From Clostridium sp. AF15-31 (GTDB lineage Bacteria; Bacillota; Clostridia; Lachnospirales; Lachnospiraceae): DNA of 64,000 nucleotides. Positions 62,794 through 64,000 of this stretch are shown here, piece by piece. Position numbers and translations under genes: made by a program. Below the pieces are notes generated by a model. That model ran no database searches. It saw nothing but the letters and a program-made list of their open reading frames with translations, and was not told where the DNA came from. The number at the start of each line of letters is the position of its first letter. Position 1 is the first letter of the stretch. Location: the NCBI RefSeq assembly GCF_003461625.1, contig NZ_QTXL01000007.1, positions 1-64,000 on the forward strand, in the 5' to 3' direction.

Positions 62794-63216
62794 ATGGAAT
62801 TTTTTGAATTGAAATTAATAGAAAAGATTGGTCAGGTATTTTCGATTGCAATGCATGATAGAAAATATAATCGTTATCAGTTTATAAAGAAATGGTGCTT
62901 TTCAAATACCTGCCAGGCGGTATTTGATTTTGACGAGACATTATGTTCGCAGGCGAAATCTTATATTTTAAGAACATTTGAAAAAGAATACCAGGATAAT
63001 TTACCGGCGAAAGATGCAGATAGTCCATTATATGAAGATGATGCGTATTGGTTTGGATATCTAATAACTTACTGGCATTTTTTGTATGGCATTTCTGGTA
63101 AAGAAATCATGCAAAAGTATGATGTCTGTAAGATACTAGATGAGTTTGATCCATTGCATACACTAAGTATTAAAGCAGCGATCGACAAGATCCGGGAGGA
63201 TGATAGAAATGAGTGA
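62794..63216 (+). CDS. Hypothetical protein, probable antitoxin
   Basis: A 140-residue acidic protein (KIGQVFSIAMHDRKYNRYQF, YEDDAYWFGYLITYWHFLYG, GKEIMQKYDVCKILDEFDPL). I do not recognise a named family. Its 3' end overlaps the DUF3990-like gene by 8 bp, which is typical of toxin-antitoxin operons, and it precedes the putative toxin as antitoxins usually do. The start is ATG 62794; upstream GGGTGATG gives only a weak ribosome site. Confidence 0.6.
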   Translation: MEFFELKLIEKIGQVFSIAMHDRKYNRYQFIKKWCFSNTCQAVFDFDETLCSQAKSYILRTFEKEYQDNLPAKDADSPLYEDDAYWFGYLITYWHFLYGISGKEIMQKYDVCKILDEFDPLHTLSIKAAIDKIREDDRNE

Positions 63217-63781
63217 GATAAAAGTATACCATGGATCATATTGTGAAGTGAAGCAGCCGTCCTTGGATAATGGAAGATTGGATGCAGACTTTGGGCTTGG
63301 ATTTTATGTAACGCCGGACATAGAAATGGCAGAGAAATGGGCGAGTAGAAAAAGGAGAGCTATTATAAATGAATATATTTTGGAAACAGAAAATTTGCAA
63401 AAATACTCATTTGCTTTAAATAAAGAATGGCTGGACTATGTAATAAAAAATAGAAATGAATATGGAAAAAAGGTAATAATCGATGCATACGATTTAGTGA
63501 TTGGAGCAACAGCAGATGATAAATTATATGCAACTATAGAACAATATGAAAGCGGATTTATAAATGCAGATGTAGCTGTAGAGGTACTGAATTGTATGAA
63601 AATTGGTCAGCAAATATGTATAAAATCTCAGAGCGGATTGGAGAAGCTGCATTTTATCAGAAGTATAGAATTATCACCTGAACGAGTTGCTGAATTACGA
63701 GAGCATAATCGGGTTGATAGGAAAATAGCAAATCAGATAGCCAGTGAAATAATACGAAAGCACAATAGGCGAATACGATGA
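63209..63781 (+). CDS. DUF3990-like ADP-ribosyltransferase-fold protein, probable toxin
   Basis: A 190-residue protein starting at ATG 63209, 9 nt after GGGAGG. The N-terminal motifs VYHGSYCEVKQPSLDNGR, LDADFGLGFYVTPDIEMAEK and WASRK match the DUF3990 pattern (YHGS, then DFGxGFYxT and A-x-x-WA) that resembles ADP-ribosyltransferases. Such proteins are encoded with small upstream partners in toxin-antitoxin-like pairs. The C-terminal part (ELSPERVAELREHNRVDRKI) is basic and less typical. Activity is inferred from family, not shown. Confidence 0.72.
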   Translation: MSEIKVYHGSYCEVKQPSLDNGRLDADFGLGFYVTPDIEMAEKWASRKRRAIINEYILETENLQKYSFALNKEWLDYVIKNRNEYGKKVIIDAYDLVIGATADDKLYATIEQYESGFINADVAVEVLNCMKIGQQICIKSQSGLEKLHFIRSIELSPERVAELREHNRVDRKIANQIASEIIRKHNRRIR

Positions 63782-63821
63782 GCATATATGCAAATAGAAA
63801 AGCCGGAAAGGAGAGCAAATA

Positions 63822-64000
63822 ATGGTAACTTTAAAATTTGTGTTCAATCAGGAAAAACTGAAACAGGCAGGAAAGACAGAAGAAGAACTGTTGCAGCCGA
63901 TGCGGGAACATGCAAAAAAGTATGATATAGCAGAGCCGGAACATGGATTCTTTGCCAAGGATGGAGAAGATGCTATGTGTGTCATTGGTATGTTTATTCC
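63822..64000 (+). CDS. Hypothetical protein, N-terminal fragment (cut by window edge)
   Basis: An open frame from ATG 63822 runs to the window end (59 codons, no stop): MVTLKFVFNQEKLKQAGKTE then EELLQPMREHAKKYDIAEPE. AAAGGAG lies 8-9 nt upstream and it starts 40 bp after the toxin gene, so it may be a third gene of that operon. Family unknown. Confidence 0.6.
   Translation, partial: MVTLKFVFNQEKLKQAGKTEEELLQPMREHAKKYDIAEPEHGFFAKDGEDAMCVIGMFI

Noticed and set aside
1..64000. tRNA, rRNA, replication origin or known riboswitch
   Set aside because: No cloverleaf, rRNA core, DnaA-box cluster or riboswitch core was recognised by eye; a tRNAscan/Infernal run would settle this.

Overview
The window looks like a chromosomal segment of a low-to-moderate-GC Clostridia, most likely a gut Lachnospiraceae (Coprococcus/Roseburia-like). 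This is inferred from gene content, the AGGAGG ribosome sites, the family of BspA-type leucine-rich-repeat proteins with Rpn nucleases, and the fused EcfA ATPase. It is about 90% coding, mostly on the + strand. I saw no tRNA, rRNA, CRISPR array, phage or insertion-sequence transposase.

Layout. 1-5.9 kb: a tandemly duplicated module of an Rpn-type nuclease gene plus BspA-like surface protein genes (three LRR genes; the first Rpn gene is cut by the window edge). 5.9-13.5 kb: tRNA modification genes tcdA and a rhodanese-TtcA fusion, split by a 5.2 kb ABC-transporter/secreted-peptide module that left a truncated copy of the rhodanese 5' end behind. 13.5-23 kb: a DMT transporter, a membrane protein, a dehydratase-activase-like protein, nadA, the vitamin B6 genes pdxS-pdxT with their MocR regulator, a cupin and trmO. 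This part has four very long intergenic hairpins. 23-32 kb: a complete phosphate regulon (pstSCAB-phoU, a small membrane protein, a Na/Pi symporter and a PhoP/PhoR pair) with Pho-box-like 11-bp repeats. Its PstS appears circularly permuted. 32-39.6 kb: a ParB-like/BMP fusion, a phosphoesterase, citrate synthase, two methyltransferases and an NYN-LOTUS protein. 39.6-62.4 kb: the S10-spc-alpha ribosomal superoperon, ecfAA-ecfT-truA, a GH3 gene and rplM-rpsI. 62.4-64 kb: a likely toxin-antitoxin pair (DUF3990-like) and the start of another gene.

How the parts fit. TcdA, TtcA and TrmO all modify the tRNA anticodon loop; TcdA and TrmO compete for or share the t6A37 substrate. PdxR probably controls pdxST through GGTCAG repeats. 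PhoP probably controls pst and the symporter. The strongest unexplained signals are (a) a recurring structured element with a tandem G-A internal loop (CUUNNN-GA-stem-GA-NNNUAG), seen at about 14.5, 22.2 and three times at 47.2-47.4 kb, with a related hairpin at 20.1 kb; (b) the permuted PstS; (c) the promoter poly-T tracts of the bspA genes; and (d) the inserted peptide/FtsX/ABC/lipoprotein module.
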